Shown: positions 30,907 through 43,200 of the stretch, in pieces | Position numbering within the stretch: position 1 is the stretch's first letter | Layout: each line of letters starts with the position of its first letter | Position numbers and translations under genes: made by a program | Assembly (NCBI RefSeq): GCF_963678635.1 | Contig: NC_087062.1 | Coordinates: 67,443,415-67,507,414 of the forward strand | Source: Symsagittifera roscoffensis | Taxonomy: Eukaryota > Xenacoelomorpha > Acoela > Convolutidae | Length of the DNA stretch: 64,000 bases | Reading direction: 5' to 3' | The notes under the pieces: model-generated | Databases searched by the model: none | Told to the model about the DNA's origin: nothing | What the model saw: the letters and a program-made list of their open reading frames with translations, nothing else

Positions 30907-33900
30907 GTAACCCTTGACTTCCGCGTGATTCGTACAAATATTCAGAAAACGTAATAACAATACATTATTCTTAAATTGTGATTTTACGCTGCGAAGTTTT
31001 AGTTCAGCTGGAAATGAGAACGGTTTCTCCTTAAAATTTTTGAAACAGAGCGGTGAAGGTTACAATATGATAGTTGGGTCCCTGAAAAAATATTTTTTAG
31101 GTCTTCAAATCTTTGAAAACATGGTTCTCATTTGTTTAATTGTTTGTGAAGTTTTCACAAAAAATGCGGGATCCATCTTTCATACTTGCTTTTTCTTGGG
31201 ACGCAACTATCATACTCGTACCCGGTGAAATTAGAGATAGGATAGAATTTTTTCCTTTGATGAATTGAAGATGAGATTTATCATATTTCGGAGGAGCTTT
31301 GTTCAGAAAAACAAAAACATGTTCTGATCAATCCCAGTCCTAAAAAACATCCCATGATTTCACTAACTAAACACCGGAACATTTTCTAGTTTATTCAGAG
31401 TCAAAAATTTAAGCTGAGATTTACATTGGAGCTTTCTTAACTCAAACAATCTGATCCAATCCCAGTGCTTAAAAATATCCATGAGGTAAGAAACTAAACA
31501 GCGGAACATTCTAAAATTTATTACCCTTGCGACAAGCAAGGGCGTTGCAATTGTAAACTAGTATTTTCCCGTAGACAATTTTGCTCCCAATTCCTATGTG
31601 AAAGTGTTACACGTGTGTTCCTTCCTTTATTACGCTTGCGATTAACAAGCGTTGTCAAGTCGGAATGTAGACTTTTTTTCGAGTTAACAACTAGTTTAAC
31701 AAAATCAGTTGAGTCAATTGCTGACATGCTCATGCCTGCTGACATGCTCATGCCTGATGACATGCTTTATTCCTGGGTGCATTGTTTGTTGAGTTTTTTC
31801 AGAATTAAACTGGTCCCTGCGACTTTTTTCGGCTTACTTATTGGATGTATTATTTTTTTACAAAATAATTCTAAATTGCTTGTTTATTATAAATTCAGAT
31901 AGAAGGTGAGGTCTTAGGACACAACCGGTTGTGAGAAATCCCTCTATGATCAACTTAGACCATTTTTTCTACTCAAAAGTTAGGGCCCTCGGAAAGAACA
32001 AATATTTGATTTTTTGACTATTTTTTTAAAAATTCTTTTTGACCTTTCTCGAAAACTACCCACAAAAATCAGAATTATATGGTTCAATCCAAAGAACGGT
32101 ATTTCAGAATGTTCTCTGCTCATTTAGCTTTGACCAAATTTTTTTGTACATAAAGATATGGCCCTCGGAAAAGTCAAAATTTTTGATAATTTTTTTATTG
32201 TTTCTTAAAAACTCCCATATCTGAGTTTTTGGGTTCAATCGAAACAAGCTGTTGTGGAAAGTGCCTCTGCATAATCATTTGAGCCCAATTTCTTTAACAC
32301 AAAGAATTCCAATCAATGCGTCCAATCAAAGCAACAGCTTGTGTGAATCTTTTCTGTATGAGCGGCTCTGCACACAAACTTTTCACAATTAAAGCTATGA
32401 TTCTGGAAAAGTAAAAGTTTTGATTTATTGACCATTTTTTTGAAAATTTTTGACTTTTATCGAAAACTAATGTGCCAATTCTTAGATTTATTTGGTCAAT
32501 CGTGAAACCCGGTTTTGGAAAGTTTCTCTGCTAACACGGCTACGATTTTCTTTTTGCAGAAAAAAAATTTCGAAAGTTAAGTTTTTGAAATTCTGACCGT
32601 TTTTTTAAACTTTTTAACCTTTCTTATAAACTACACTGTCAAATCGGAGATGAAGGATTCAATTGAATGAACAGGTTGCGAAAGTTTGTACTTAAGAAGT
32701 GGTGCATCTCCTTAAATTTTTGTAAGAAAAATGTTATGTCTTTGGGAAGATTTCAATTTTCACCCTTCTCTTTTATTTTAGTAGAGAAGCAAGTATGGTT
32801 TTGGGCAAAGTCCAATTTTTGAAATAACCCATTGCATCACACATCCTTATAACAACCTCCAGCTTTAGCTCGGCCCCTAGTTATCTTTTATCGAGACATA
32901 TCAAAATTTTTGATCTGTTTTTTTTTTTCAACGTTCTTCATTTTTTTCTTTCTTATTTTGTTCATTGTATCGCCAGTGCTGCGAAGCTCCTCTTCGCTTC
33001 TAATTTCAAGTTTATGGAAAATTTGTTGTGCTTGGCGCAGTGGTTACACCCATGCTTGAGACTGCAAAGGCCTGTTTTTTGGAAACTGAAAATTTTCGGC
33101 TAATTCAGACTATCGCCTGTCTGCTTATTTTTGTTGGCCCATGTGAACAATCTCTCCTCCCTTAATTGACAAGTGAACAATCTCCCCCTGAAATTAAATG
33201 GCAAAGTCAAGCATAAGGCCTGCGTGTACTACGTTGAAGACTGATTGGTTGAAAAGTAATACTTATAACCAAGTGAAAAATCTCCCTCCGAATTTGAATC
33301 AGGGGAGATTGTTTCTTCGTCCTTTTTGTCGACGTAGGGTTTTTTTGAAGGTTCGGATTGTTTCGGGTATTCCAAATCTCCCTGTAAACTTTCTAATAGT
33401 GCAGTTAATTCATTTGCTTTTTATCAGTCATTCGTTTTTGTATCGCAAGTATTTCGAATCTCAGCTTCGCCTCTGTGTGTTTACAGTGACAATTTAAAAA
33501 AATACGAATCAACAGTGAGATTAGCTGACAATACTTGATTGTATAATGCTTCAATGCCACTATCATCTATCTAACAACTCTTGTATCGTACATACTACCA
33601 TAGCTGCCGTAAAATGAATAATAGATATTGCCAACAATGCTTTTCTATTCAATATTTTGTCTCAATGGGTTGTCAAAATATAATGCAGAGCAAAAACTAA
33701 TGTTTTTAAACTCGCGACAGCAAGTGTATTGCAACCGGAAAATGGAAGATTTTTCTCACGTGAACAACTTAGTTCACAGGGATCATCTTATGAAGGCCTC
33801 TGTTGGATGTTTACTGCACCAGACATATTTTGACTCCTGCTGCACTTAAAGTTCTCGTTCTATTTTCACAAGCTGGACGTAGTGTCCTATAATGAGCTCT

Positions 33901-36508
33901 ACTGTTTTTCCAACCTAACTTGCAAATAAAAGTGCTCTTTTTTGTCGTGATATATTTGTTCGTTTTTTTTTTTCATCTGCACACTTTAAAGGAAGGCAAA
34001 CTCCACTATCCAATAGGAAAAATGTAAAAGTCTCGAAAAACGTGAATGACTTCCAGATTCAAAAACGGACTTGAAATTTCTGAAATCTCAGCTGAACAAT
34101 CAACTGATTTTAGGTGCTGTTAACAACGCCCAATAAAATAATTCTGTACGATCTGAAAAGTGGGTTCTCGCGAATAGTTCACGCCGGAGATGGTCTCTAC
34201 TACAATTCTTTCAAAGGCCCGAACAGCAACGATCCCGTCACCGGAAAATGTCAGCCTACGCTAATCGTAAACACAAGAAAGTACTACGAAAAGGGTACAG
34301 AGAAGATCCCCGATAAAATCCTGAAGATTGATATGTCATCTGGCAAAATTCTGCAGAGCCATGCGCTGTCTTACTCGTTTTTCTCCCACGATATGGTCAA
34401 ATTTCAGGATCTTCTGTTTTTGGCAGACACTGGACATGGCTTTGTGTGGCTCATTGACTTGAAGAGTTTTGACGCTAAGGAGAAACTGACGATGTTCACT
34501 AAAGAGGTAAATATTTTTCCAAACAATGTTTTTGTGACTAAATAGAATTAGCGTTCGAAACAAAAAAAAAGTTTGGTTTTTCTTCGACGGTTGGTTCTGC
34601 ATTGAGTAGGACCGGGGGCTAAACTATATTCTTCCAGATCAATTTCGTTTTAGGATCACATCAATAACCTCGGAATATGTAATGACCTCCTATTTGCCAT
34701 GCTGCACAGCCGCGGCGCCAGTGGAATCGCTGTCGTTGATCTGAAGACGAAAGAAACCATCATCATGCGTGGAGTGGGAAACCAGGCACATCAAATCATG
34801 TTTCTAAACTACAGACAAATCTTGTATCTGGACTCTGGACTTCCAGCGCTAAAGATGTTTGACCTTGTGACTTGGAAAGTGTATACTTTGTTCCAATCGA
34901 GTGAAGATCCGAAACGTTTCCTGAAAGGACTGTTTGTGAAAGACAATGTCGCCTATATTGGATCCACAGTCGCAGGTAGTCGTGCTTGGAGAAGAGATCG
35001 TGACAACGATGCTGAGCTGATTGCATTCGATTTGAAGCTATTTCAGGTATTGTACAAGCGAAAAATAGATTCGGATGGAATCCTGAACACCATTTCACAG
35101 CCGTTCTTGAGGGAAGACTCAGGATTTATGGCGATCGATTCTGATTTGATTGTACCGGACTCAAGAATGGAGTTGCCACAAAGTTTGACCATTGAACAGA
35201 GACAAACAGCACTTGATGGGTCTAGAGGCGAGCTGTTGAGAAGAATCAAAGGTGGTTTGGAAATCAAAATCACAGACGGAGCTCTAGGCGGCAACGCGAA
35301 ACAAGAGTTACCAAAAGACTACAAGGAGAGAGATAACATCCCTAATGTGAAAGACGCCCCTGTTGCGAAAAAGAATGGAAACAAAGAGGTGGTCGTGTAC
35401 GACAAAAGTGGACGCGACTTCTCAGAAGTGACACCTGATAACTTGATTGGAGGAGAGTGGCCTTCTGGAATGAAGTTCATTGACCTGATGTGGAAAAGTC
35501 AAGATAAGACCATGGACTTGACGAGCAAAGTTGACCGCGCGGAAGACGTGCAATTAATAATGGGAGATCTAAATGGTGGACATCTGCCACTGAGGGATAT
35601 GCTGATGAATCTACGTAAGTCAATTTAATCGTAAGTCAAAAAAACAAGTCTACGTAAGTCAGAAAAAAATTTAATCGCTGAATGGTTTTGCCGATGCAAC
35701 GGTCAACTTCATTTAATCTGCTCTCGTATTAACGCACAATCAAGTGGCTGAAAAGAAACTTTGTGTCAAACCAAAAGATTTTTGCGAACATCGACGATCT
35801 TTAATTGTCGAAGTCTTTAATGAATTAAGTTAAAGAAGGTTAACCACAAGGCGGTGTCCACGCGCTCACATTCATCAACTTATATGGGAGCTCCATGTTT
35901 AAGCCACGTGAAAATGTTGAGCTGGTCACCATAGATGATAACTAAAGAAACCGTCCAGATAAGATAGCATTACCCTGCTCATCTGATTGAGCTATATCTA
36001 CATCACCGAATTTTTACATGCTTTCTGATAAATTCTGCATAATAAGCTCATAGGTAACGCCCGTCTGTAAGTTGACAATTGTGCTGGGTTCGATTCCGGT
36101 CTGGAGACAGTTTTCGAATTGATAATTTTTTAATTGGAAAAATGATAAAAATTACTATTTGTTTCAAATCAAGCGTTAGGCGACAACTAGTTGCAAACGA
36201 CAATTGCTAGCCTCTCAATCGTCGCAGAGTAATTAGCAATAGAATTAATTTCAGCAATGCGCAACAAAACGGTCATATCTTAGCGGGTGTGGGATTTGAT
36301 GAGGAATGTTTCGCGGAACTAGTCAACAAACAATCCTGATTAAATTGCCTCGCGATGAGTTGTCGCCATGCCTCAATTAGAAAGAAAGAAAGAATGAATT
36401 TCTCCAGTATATGAAAACATCAAATTTTAAATATACAACATAACAGATTCTGAGACTTGGAGATGACAGATAACGGGATCCTAGGATCCACCACGGATCT
36501 GCCAATAT

Positions 36509-36549
<41 letters not shown>

Positions 36550-38916
36550 AAATTCTTTTTTTATGTTTCGGTAGATTCGATTCGATAATTGAGTTATCAA
36601 GTGATTTTATCATTAAGATTTAACATGAAAAAAGTCCATTTTTCTATTTGATAACACTTGTAGTTGGCACGTGTAATCTCAGCACTTGGAACTAGAATTT
36701 TTTAAACCGAAAACTAGAACTAGAGACAAATTGAAGGAAAGTTGGGCATTTACAGTTTTGCCTTGATATAAGCAGTTTTGTTTGACAATATATTGAGTTT
36801 TCTTGGCATCAAGGTTTTACAACCTAGTTTTTTTTTGCAGTTTAGTCGACTATGTGTCATGTAATTCGAAGTGGCGCCATTTCAACGAATGTTTAATCTG
36901 TATATACTGTTCAAGTGCTTTTAAAGACCAATTTAATGTAGCTTCTAGAAGAATTATGAAGTTCAGTGGCCATACTTAACTCTACAAGCGTACAATTTTC
37001 TTTCATGGTCCAACTGCAAATCTTTTAAGCAAATTTAATGAAAATATAATCGATGCGTGTATATTAATTTACAGCATTGATTTTGACCATCTCAATTTTT
37101 TGTGTTATCATGCTTTCAGTTCTATAACTTAAAACCGTTGTAGCTCTGATAGACAATTTTTGTTCCGGCCATTTGAAAAAAGTGGAGGAACTTTGATTCG
37201 GGTATTTGTTGTTCTTTGTTCCGACCATTTGAAAAATGTGGAGGAACTTTGTATTCGGGTGTGTTTTAGTGTTTTTTTTTTCTGTTTTCCATGCAAAATC
37301 AGGTTCCACAAGTAATCATTGGAATCTGTCGAGTGATATATCAAATTGAAGTGCTTTAAGTCGTGATTCCAACGACATCAAAAAAATTTTCCAAAATTTT
37401 ACCCAGTCTCTAAAAAAACTGTTTACCCAGTCTCTAAAAAAAACTGTTTACCCAGTCTCTTTTTTGATTTTTAGTCTGAATTTGAGTGAATAAAGTGATC
37501 GAGCAGCTTCATTTATTCATAATTCAAGCCGTGAAAACTTAATTTTATCCGTTTGAAGTTTTTAGCGTCTTTTTGGGTATCAAAAAAATAGCAAAGAAAA
37601 TTTTTAATTTGTCTACTATTTTTTTTCGTTTTAATAGCCATTTTTCTACAAAAACTGTGTTTCAATTGACCTATTTGACTATGCTATGACTATTGCTATT
37701 ACCTAGTATCTATTTTTTGTTTAGATTTTTTTGATCTCACCGTACAGAAAAAAAAACGGCTCTAATTTGAAAATAAGTGTTTTTTTTTTAAAAGGTTATG
37801 GTCGGAACATTCAGGGTTATTTGCACAGTAACCGGCTGTCCTTGTTGTTAATTTGGTTTCTTCTTGGGTCAAACTTTTTTCGGCGAGGTTATGCTGTTTT
37901 CCTTTTGTTTTTCATTATGATCCGTATTATGAATAAATCGGGGCCGCTTAGACTTTTTTGAGGAAAATTTAGTGGTTCAATTTCTCTCTGATAATTCTGC
38001 CTGTTCGCCGTTTTTTTCAAATGCATTTTTGTTTTTCTTAACTTGATCTAAAAAGGAAAAAGAATGAGAGCAATTTTTGAGTGGATTGTGGCTCTTGCTC
38101 AAATGCATCGTTTGAAAGCTGATTTAAATGCCATCGGTTTTTTGGTTTGTTAACTGAATGTTCTTCTGCAATGCTTGGATATACATTTGTTTTTAGGTTT
38201 TTGTCAATTATTCTAAACTATAATGAAAAGCTTTGTAAACTATCCTGTTATGGCCTTAGAACCATTCAAATTTTCCTGCTTCAGCCATAGAACAGTGGGA
38301 GTACAAACACCAGAAAGGAAACGCCTTCTTGGGCGAGCGCGAAGGAGTCATGCAGAAGTTCAAACCAGGTGTGCGTGACATCAAATTCGTTTTCTCAGAT
38401 ATTAATGCCGAAAACAGCTACTGGTTCCCCTGGTACTTTAAGTTTGAAAAGGCACTAAAGCCTATCTTGGACAAAGTGTTGGGAGAAAATATGACTCATC
38501 ATGTTGCTAGAATGCAACTGGCTCGTATGGCAAACGACGCAGAGATTAAACCACATGTTGATAGTGGTGGATGGCCGAGTAAGTTGCATCGAATCCACGT
38601 TCCGATCATCGTGCCATCGGGAACTGTGTTCAGTGTTGTTGGAAGACATGGTCACGACCATAGTTACAGTATCCGACTAGTCGAAGGCGAAGTATTCGAG
38701 ATCAACAACCGTGTGATGCACTGGGTGAAGAACCCGTCCGATCCGAGAATACACCTTTTGATTGATGCACGAGAAAGGCCTTACATTCCTAAGTATCTGG
38801 CACCCGGACAGGAGTGCAAATATCTGAGGGAGATCGTGTGCGATGAGCCCACGATCACTAAAGAAAAGGCATATGCACTGTATCAGCAACATCAGCAACA
38901 GCTATCACAAGCATAG
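30706..38916 (+). CDS. membrane-anchored aspartyl/asparaginyl beta-hydroxylase-domain protein (4 exons)
   Basis: Exons 30706-30906, 34114-34506, 34654-35614 and 38285-38916 join in phase (0, 0, 1) to about 728 codons. The protein has a short basic cytoplasmic tail, one membrane segment (residues ~19-37), a middle of ~430 residues with repeated beta-strand-like blades, and a C-terminal aspartyl/asparaginyl beta-hydroxylase domain. Such enzymes use Fe(II) and 2-oxoglutarate to hydroxylate Asp or Asn, usually in the secretory lumen, and the type II topology fits. Known animal ASPH carries TPR repeats before this domain, so the propeller-like middle is different. All introns are GT-AG. A poly(A) signal follows at 38924. 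Further small exons inside the 3.2-kb first intron cannot be excluded. The first exon is the least certain. Confidence 0.8.
31719..31766 (+). repeat. short tandem repeat in intron 1
   Basis: Nearly three copies of a 20-bp unit with GACATGCTCATGCCTG. Confidence 0.75.
31980..32720. repeat. diverged satellite-like tandem array in intron 1
   Basis: About four degenerate copies of a ~175-235-bp unit. Each has CCCTCGGAAA-like sequence, a T-rich block TTTTTGACTATTTTTTT, a TCGAAAACTA block and GGTTCAATC-x-AA. Copies start near 31985, 32158, 32398 and 32560. No coding potential is seen. Confidence 0.65.
33028..33090 (+). repeat. tRNA-like (SINE-related?) fragment
   Basis: TTGGCGCAGTGGTTACACCC resembles a pol III A box with tRNA D-arm. 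A good B box is not visible downstream, so this is a weak call. Confidence 0.3.
33091..34113 (+). other. intron 1 sequence with no further recognised feature
   Basis: AT-rich, with short spurious frames only. It ends in the branch-like and pyrimidine sequence before the acceptor at 34113. Confidence 0.5.
34114..34506 (+). CDS. exon 2: start of the propeller-like region
   Basis: Acceptor GATTTTAG|GTG, donor GAG|GTAAAT, 131 codons, phase 0 at both ends. It contains IILYDLKSGF and FLADTGHGFVWLIDL, with strand-turn-strand patterns ending in D-L-K/D-L-x, typical of beta-propeller blades. Confidence 0.8.
34654..35614 (+). CDS. exon 3: propeller-like region and linker
   Basis: Acceptor CGTTTTAG|GAT, donor CTAC|GTAAGT, ends in phase 1. 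It begins DHINNLGICNDLLFA and continues with AHQIMFLNYRQILYLDSG and FLKGLFVKDNVAYIG, blade-like repeats similar to uncharacterised bacterial and eukaryotic propellers of the DUF4915 sort (from memory, unverified). The last ~150 residues are a charged linker. The junction with exon 4 reads smoothly as LPIEQWEYKHQ. Confidence 0.85.
36043..36112 (+). repeat. tRNA-derived SINE-like segment in intron 3
   Basis: AAGCTCATAGGTAACG is A-box-like and GGGTTCGATTCC at 36087-36098 is a perfect B-box match, with tRNA-like spacing. No full cloverleaf was folded. Confidence 0.45.
36511..36542. repeat. poly(T) tract
   Basis: About 32 consecutive T in intron 3; could be the A-tail of a minus-strand retroposon, but no body is recognised. 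Confidence 0.9.
37158..37262. repeat. two ~60-bp direct repeats in intron 3
   Basis: TTGTTCCGGCCATTTGAAAA and TTGTTCCGACCATTTGAAAA start two copies, each continuing with GTGGAGGAACTTTG. A smaller pair with CTGTTTACCCAGTCTCT lies at 37395-37460. Confidence 0.8.
38285..38916 (+). CDS. exon 4: aspartyl/asparaginyl beta-hydroxylase catalytic domain
   Basis: Acceptor GCTTCAG|CCATAG, stop TAG at 38914-38916. The catalytic set is visible: H-x-D in IKPHVDSGGW for iron, the distal His in RVMHWVKNP, and the 2-oxoglutarate-binding Arg in PRIHLLIDARERP. HRIHVPIIVPSG and FSVVG form the jelly-roll strands between them. All metal and cosubstrate residues appear intact, so an active enzyme is expected. Confidence 0.92.
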
Positions 38917-38923
38917 ATCGCAT

Positions 38924-38929
38924 AATAAA
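38924..38929 (+). terminator. poly(A) signal of the hydroxylase gene
   Basis: AATAAA eight bases after the stop codon at 38914-38916. Confidence 0.7.
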
Positions 38930-40121
38930 CTCAAATTCACTTTTAAAATGAGCTCATGTTATTAAGTTATAATTTCGGCTCTTGGTCTGGTATTTAATGA
39001 CTCCAAAGCTAATTATGGATGTTTTTAAGATTGGATGCTAAGGGAAGTTTTTAAATTGTTAACATGAGGTACTATTCATTATTGCACAAAAAACTGCTGA
39101 TGAAAATTTTGAGCCACATAAAAGTCTAATTGAAATGTCTGCAGATGTTTTGCTATATTCGGAATTCTTTGTAAGATTAGTTGACATATTGTAAAGTGTT
39201 ATTATCCGTTTACTGTTGTCTTTTCATCATTTTTTCATGCTTCATTCCAACCGGTGCTCCTAGTATATTATCTTTTTTTCCATGATTTAAGTACGACTCG
39301 AGGGAATTTAATGGCAAACAAGCTAAGCTCAGTGAAAACTGTTTAGTGTTCAAAGTTGAAATGTTATTTGCTAACAGGAAATGAACTTACTGCAGAAATT
39401 ATAGCTAGTAAAGCTTTACTACAAATTATGAATGCAAAATTCACTATTGAAGGTAGCTATTCGTGATTGGAGTTTAACAGAGGATTTATGTGAGAAAAAT
39501 TTTTCCAAATAAATACTATTGATAGATATATAAAATTTGATTGGAATATGAAATTCATGCGTATTAGTTGGTTGTGCTTCAGCCTGTTCCTTGTCCAATT
39601 GTTCCAAAAAAGAAAATTATTTGATAGCAATTTCACAAGGTTCACGTGGTGACAAACTTGTAAATATTCGATTATAGATGCTGTTTATATTTTAATTTTT
39701 CGCTGTTCATTCAATTTTCCCTAAAAATTAAATGCCTTATTATTCTTTTTGATCGGATCGTGCTGCGAACATGGAGAAATTGAATCAGGGTCATGAGTGA
39801 TTTTGGTGGGTTGCGTCGCACGAAAGGGTTTACGGTGCCTAAATAGCTCATCGAGGGGTAAAAATATGCAACGTATCGAAAAAGTTGTTTTCAGCAATGT
39901 AATCCGTGATCCTAATTGTAAAGTTTTGGATTTTTGAAACTTAGAAATTTTTCAGCTTGGTAAGCAAAGTTGTCTTATGATGATCAATGCTGAAGCGGGA
40001 CTTATTTGATTGCGGCAATGGATCTTAACTTCAAAGTGCTTAATTAACCATTCCAAGGTGAATTGGAGCAAGCTAAATCCCACGCTTGGAAATATGTCCC
40101 ATATCTATCTAAACGGCGCAG
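38930..40121. other. intergenic, AT-rich, nothing recognised
   Basis: Only short spurious frames; no RNA gene or repeat family was identified. Confidence 0.5.
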
Positions 40122-42440
40122 AGACAATTCAGCCACAGACAATTCAGCCGATTTAAAATAACAATTCAGCCAAAAAAATTCAGACAATTCAGCCAAAGAC
40201 AATTCGGCCTATTTAGATTAAAGAGACTAGATAAAAGGAAAATTTAAAACTTTTCTAATTTGATTAGAGTCCGAAGGCTTTCAACACTTTAACAAAGAAA
40301 TGTGAAACATCAAGTAACAATATTCAAAGATCAAAACAAACTTGCTATGCATTAAGTTTAAAAATTTATGTACATTGATGGTACAAAGTTTTAAATACTT
40401 CTGTATATGGTCTCGATTGTAGTTTTTTGCGTTCTCAACGAGTTTCTCATTGGCGAGTGAATACTTGGGCCTCGGTTTTCTAACAAAATCACCGCACATC
40501 AGTCTCTCTACATTTATTTCGGCAATTTTTTTTGCTCATTTTTGAAACGTGTGATCAGCTTGGGGAGGGCGGGTTGCTTTGTCGACACGAATTTATTGAA
40601 GCTGCCATTCCATGCCTACAATGCATTGTTAGTACGAGGTTCACCGCTGAGCACCCGATTGAAAACGTTCCAATCGGCAATGTCAAATTTTGGTTCGACG
40701 CGTCTATTCCCTCAACAGGCACCAATATAGGTGTCTTGAAAATAGTCCGATGAAATTCCTATGAGGGATCCTCTTTTTGGGAGAGCCTCAAAAGTGAAAA
40801 TAACGTCGTCAACTCGAACGAATGCCAAGCAAATCATTTTTTTGACATTCAGTCAAAACTCATCATCGTCCATGTACTTGCGCGTAAATCCAAGTTATTG
40901 TACATTGCGCCATACTGCCTGGCCTAGATGGAAGAAACAGAATTGAATTTCTGTATCAGGCTCATTTTCCTTATGGCGTTGCGAACAGCGGCTTCAAAAT
41001 CAGTGACTACTTTTTTCCAAATTGCTCTAATCAGCCAAAAAGTTTTTCATATGTGTCTTGGGTCTTGTTGGGCAGCAGAGCATACACCAAGGGTATAACT
41101 GCATTTTCGATGACACCATGAATAGTATAAACTTGGTAAAAGACATCTGGTGCCACTGAAAACGTTCCATCGCAATGACAGATTTCCGACTGAGAAAGCA
41201 AATCAAGCGCTGGTGATGTTGCAAAAACTAAAACTCGACTGTACGACTTACCAGAATCAAAATACAGGAAGGTATCGCCGCTGTGTGTGAGTTTGAGAGG
41301 TTCAGGAATTTCGTAGACGCTCAAGGTTTTTTGGTTTTGGCATTGTTTCTAAGGCTTGCTGCCTGATTCGGTTTATACTTTATACTCCGAAGAGATGTTG
41401 AGGATTTCGGTATTGTAGGCGCTGCATAAAGAGGCAGGTCAATTTGGGCGTTGAAGACAATCTGTCGGGGAGCGTTACCAGTGTTTGCGGCTTTTTCTCG
41501 AACTTCGTTAGCAAATTTCTTAGCTTGAGTTTTTGAGGGACTCGGTAAATGAGCATGCTCGGTTTTTAAGGTGAATTCTTGCTGTTCGTCCAAATAACCC
41601 ACTGCTCTGCAACTTCCAAATGTGCATTGCCATTTAATGACACCGTTCTTAAGTTGGTTTTTTCACAGTATCTATGACCATCAAGGCAAAGATGCTTTTT
41701 TCCGCGTTCAGATTTTACGAATTCCATTTTACGACAATTTTTGCTAAAAGTAAAAGATTTAGAATGATTCAGATACTAATCAGTCAGTTGTTCAAACTAG
41801 TTACTAATGAAGATTAATCAATGTTAATTGTGTAAATGGACAATCTAACTGCAAAAAGTAGGCGTTAAACGCGGTACTGGTTTCTGGTTAGTAAATTATC
41901 TTTTGAAGAAGTTTAAGTTTCTAATTAGTTTCTACCAACTACCCAAATTACCTAATAGGCGGTTGCACCTTCCCCTGCCTAAGGCATGATAAGAATATCA
42001 GCGTAACTGTGTGGCCAGTACGTGATAGGGGTGGTCAACCCTTTAACTGATATCCTTTTTGACCGCCTGTAAAACTCTCAATCTCGGTTCCACTTTCGCG
42101 TAAATTGGTTAACTTTTAAGTATTGTCCAGTTTTTTTTGTTGAGTTCGATTTTTGCTTAGGTACTATTCTAAAATTGGAAACATAATGAGTTGCATAAAA
42201 TTTTATTATGTTTAGCTATTTTTGTTTCTGTTAATTATATTTGTTTTATGTGCATTTGAAAGGAATTAATTATAAGTCGTCTAATGAAAGCTTTGATGTT
42301 TTGCCGCATGTGAAAAGTTTTTGCGCGCACGTTTTAAAACTTTAAAACTGTCTGAATTGTCTTTGGCCGAATTGTCTCCCTCAGTTTGACTGAATTCTCT
42401 GAATTTGAAATTGGCTGAATTGTCTGTGACCGAATTGTCT
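40122..42440 (-). mobile_element. MULE-type DNA transposon with motif-array ends
   Basis: Both ends contain several copies of GACAATTCAGCC (left, 40122-40210) and its complement (right, 42350-42440), giving inverted subterminal repeats. Between them on the minus strand lies a broken MULE-type transposase. I could not define an exact target duplication. The right end is slightly more diverged than the left. Confidence 0.75.
40281..41720 (-). pseudogene. MULE-type transposase with FLYWCH-like N-terminus
   Basis: The minus-strand reading begins near 41710 with a Cys/His segment (HLCLDGHRYCEK and later WQCTFGSCRA, separated by a one-base shift), resembling a FLYWCH zinc finger. 41602-41321 follows (FANEVREKAANTGNAPRQI). 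41324-41031 carries the MULE core (ICHCDGTFSVAPDVFYQVYT, then PLVYALLPNKTQDTYEKLF), with the DGTF Asp of the catalytic triad. A C-terminal part with FDIADWNVFNRVLSGEPRTN lies around 40560-40720 behind a TAG, ending in 40499-40281. Several stops and shifts make it inactive. Such FLYWCH-MULE proteins are common in invertebrates. Confidence 0.8.
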
Positions 42441-42984
42441 GAACACCATGTAAACGTGATTGACTTGATTAAGATAGAATAAAAAGCGAGACAACGGTTG
42501 GGAATCAGAAGCTTTCGAAAACCTTTTGAAAAAAATTCTCTGAAAGTCTCCCCTTAACTTAAATTTATGCTGCGGCGCACATAGTTTTTGGATCTGTAAC
42601 TATTTTCCCCTATTGCAAAACGCAAATATGCTTAACCATGAAATAATTTCTTTGTAAGGGAGGCAGTGAGAGATTCGTTACTTTTCTCAAGTTGCCGCAT
42701 GAGGGTGAACCACAAGGCATGTAACGCCCTGTGCTAAATGCTGGTATTTGAAGTGCACTATGACCCGAAAGATGGTTTGGATTTGAAAGGTGGGTAGTTA
42801 GGCAACGTGCTAACTTCAGAATCAAACTCCTTCTCAGTAAAGGTCTGGAGACCAACTTTGTGGTGCAATTGAATTTTATCCAATGCACTAGGCTGAGACC
42901 TTGGTACAATAGGGGGCGATTAAAGACATTCCCTTTTTTCATCTGTTCTCGGCTTTGTTTGTGGGTAATGTTTGTGATGGATTA
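42441..42984. other. unassigned stretch
   Basis: A minus-strand frame at 42942-42610 contains RYMPCGSPSCGNL near its end, vaguely like the Cys-rich linker of Penelope-like elements, but the rest does not support that. Otherwise nothing recognised. Confidence 0.3.
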
Positions 42985-43200
42985 AGAGTCCGTGGCTGGG
43001 TGGATAGTGCGCGAGACTCATAGTTTCTAGGTCGTAGGTTTAAGTCTGTGACGTCGCTGAATTTTTACTAAATCGAAGCTCATTTTTACTTTTTCTTATT
43101 GCACTTCCTAGAACTATAGAGCTGCTTTTTGTCGTGTCCTCGCTAGTGTTCGCGTAGCGCAGCTTCGCCTCTTTGTATATAGCGCGATGATTTTGTTGAG
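42985..43200 (+). repeat. tRNA-derived SINE-like element
   Basis: The head reads GTCCGTGGCTGGGTGGATAG (A box) and GTAGGTTTAAGTCTGTGAC (degraded B box), giving a tRNA-like 5' region of ~65 bp. The tail includes GCGCAGCTTCGCCTCTTTGT, a string also found in variant form near 33455 and 43880, suggesting a shared 3' part. Confidence 0.5.

Noticed and set aside
40532-40753. Plus-strand frame starting MLIFETCDQL
   Set aside because: It is antisense to the C-terminal part of the MULE transposase.
42610-42942. Penelope-like element fragment
   Set aside because: Only a short Cys-containing string is suggestive; neither RT nor GIY-YIG motifs were found.
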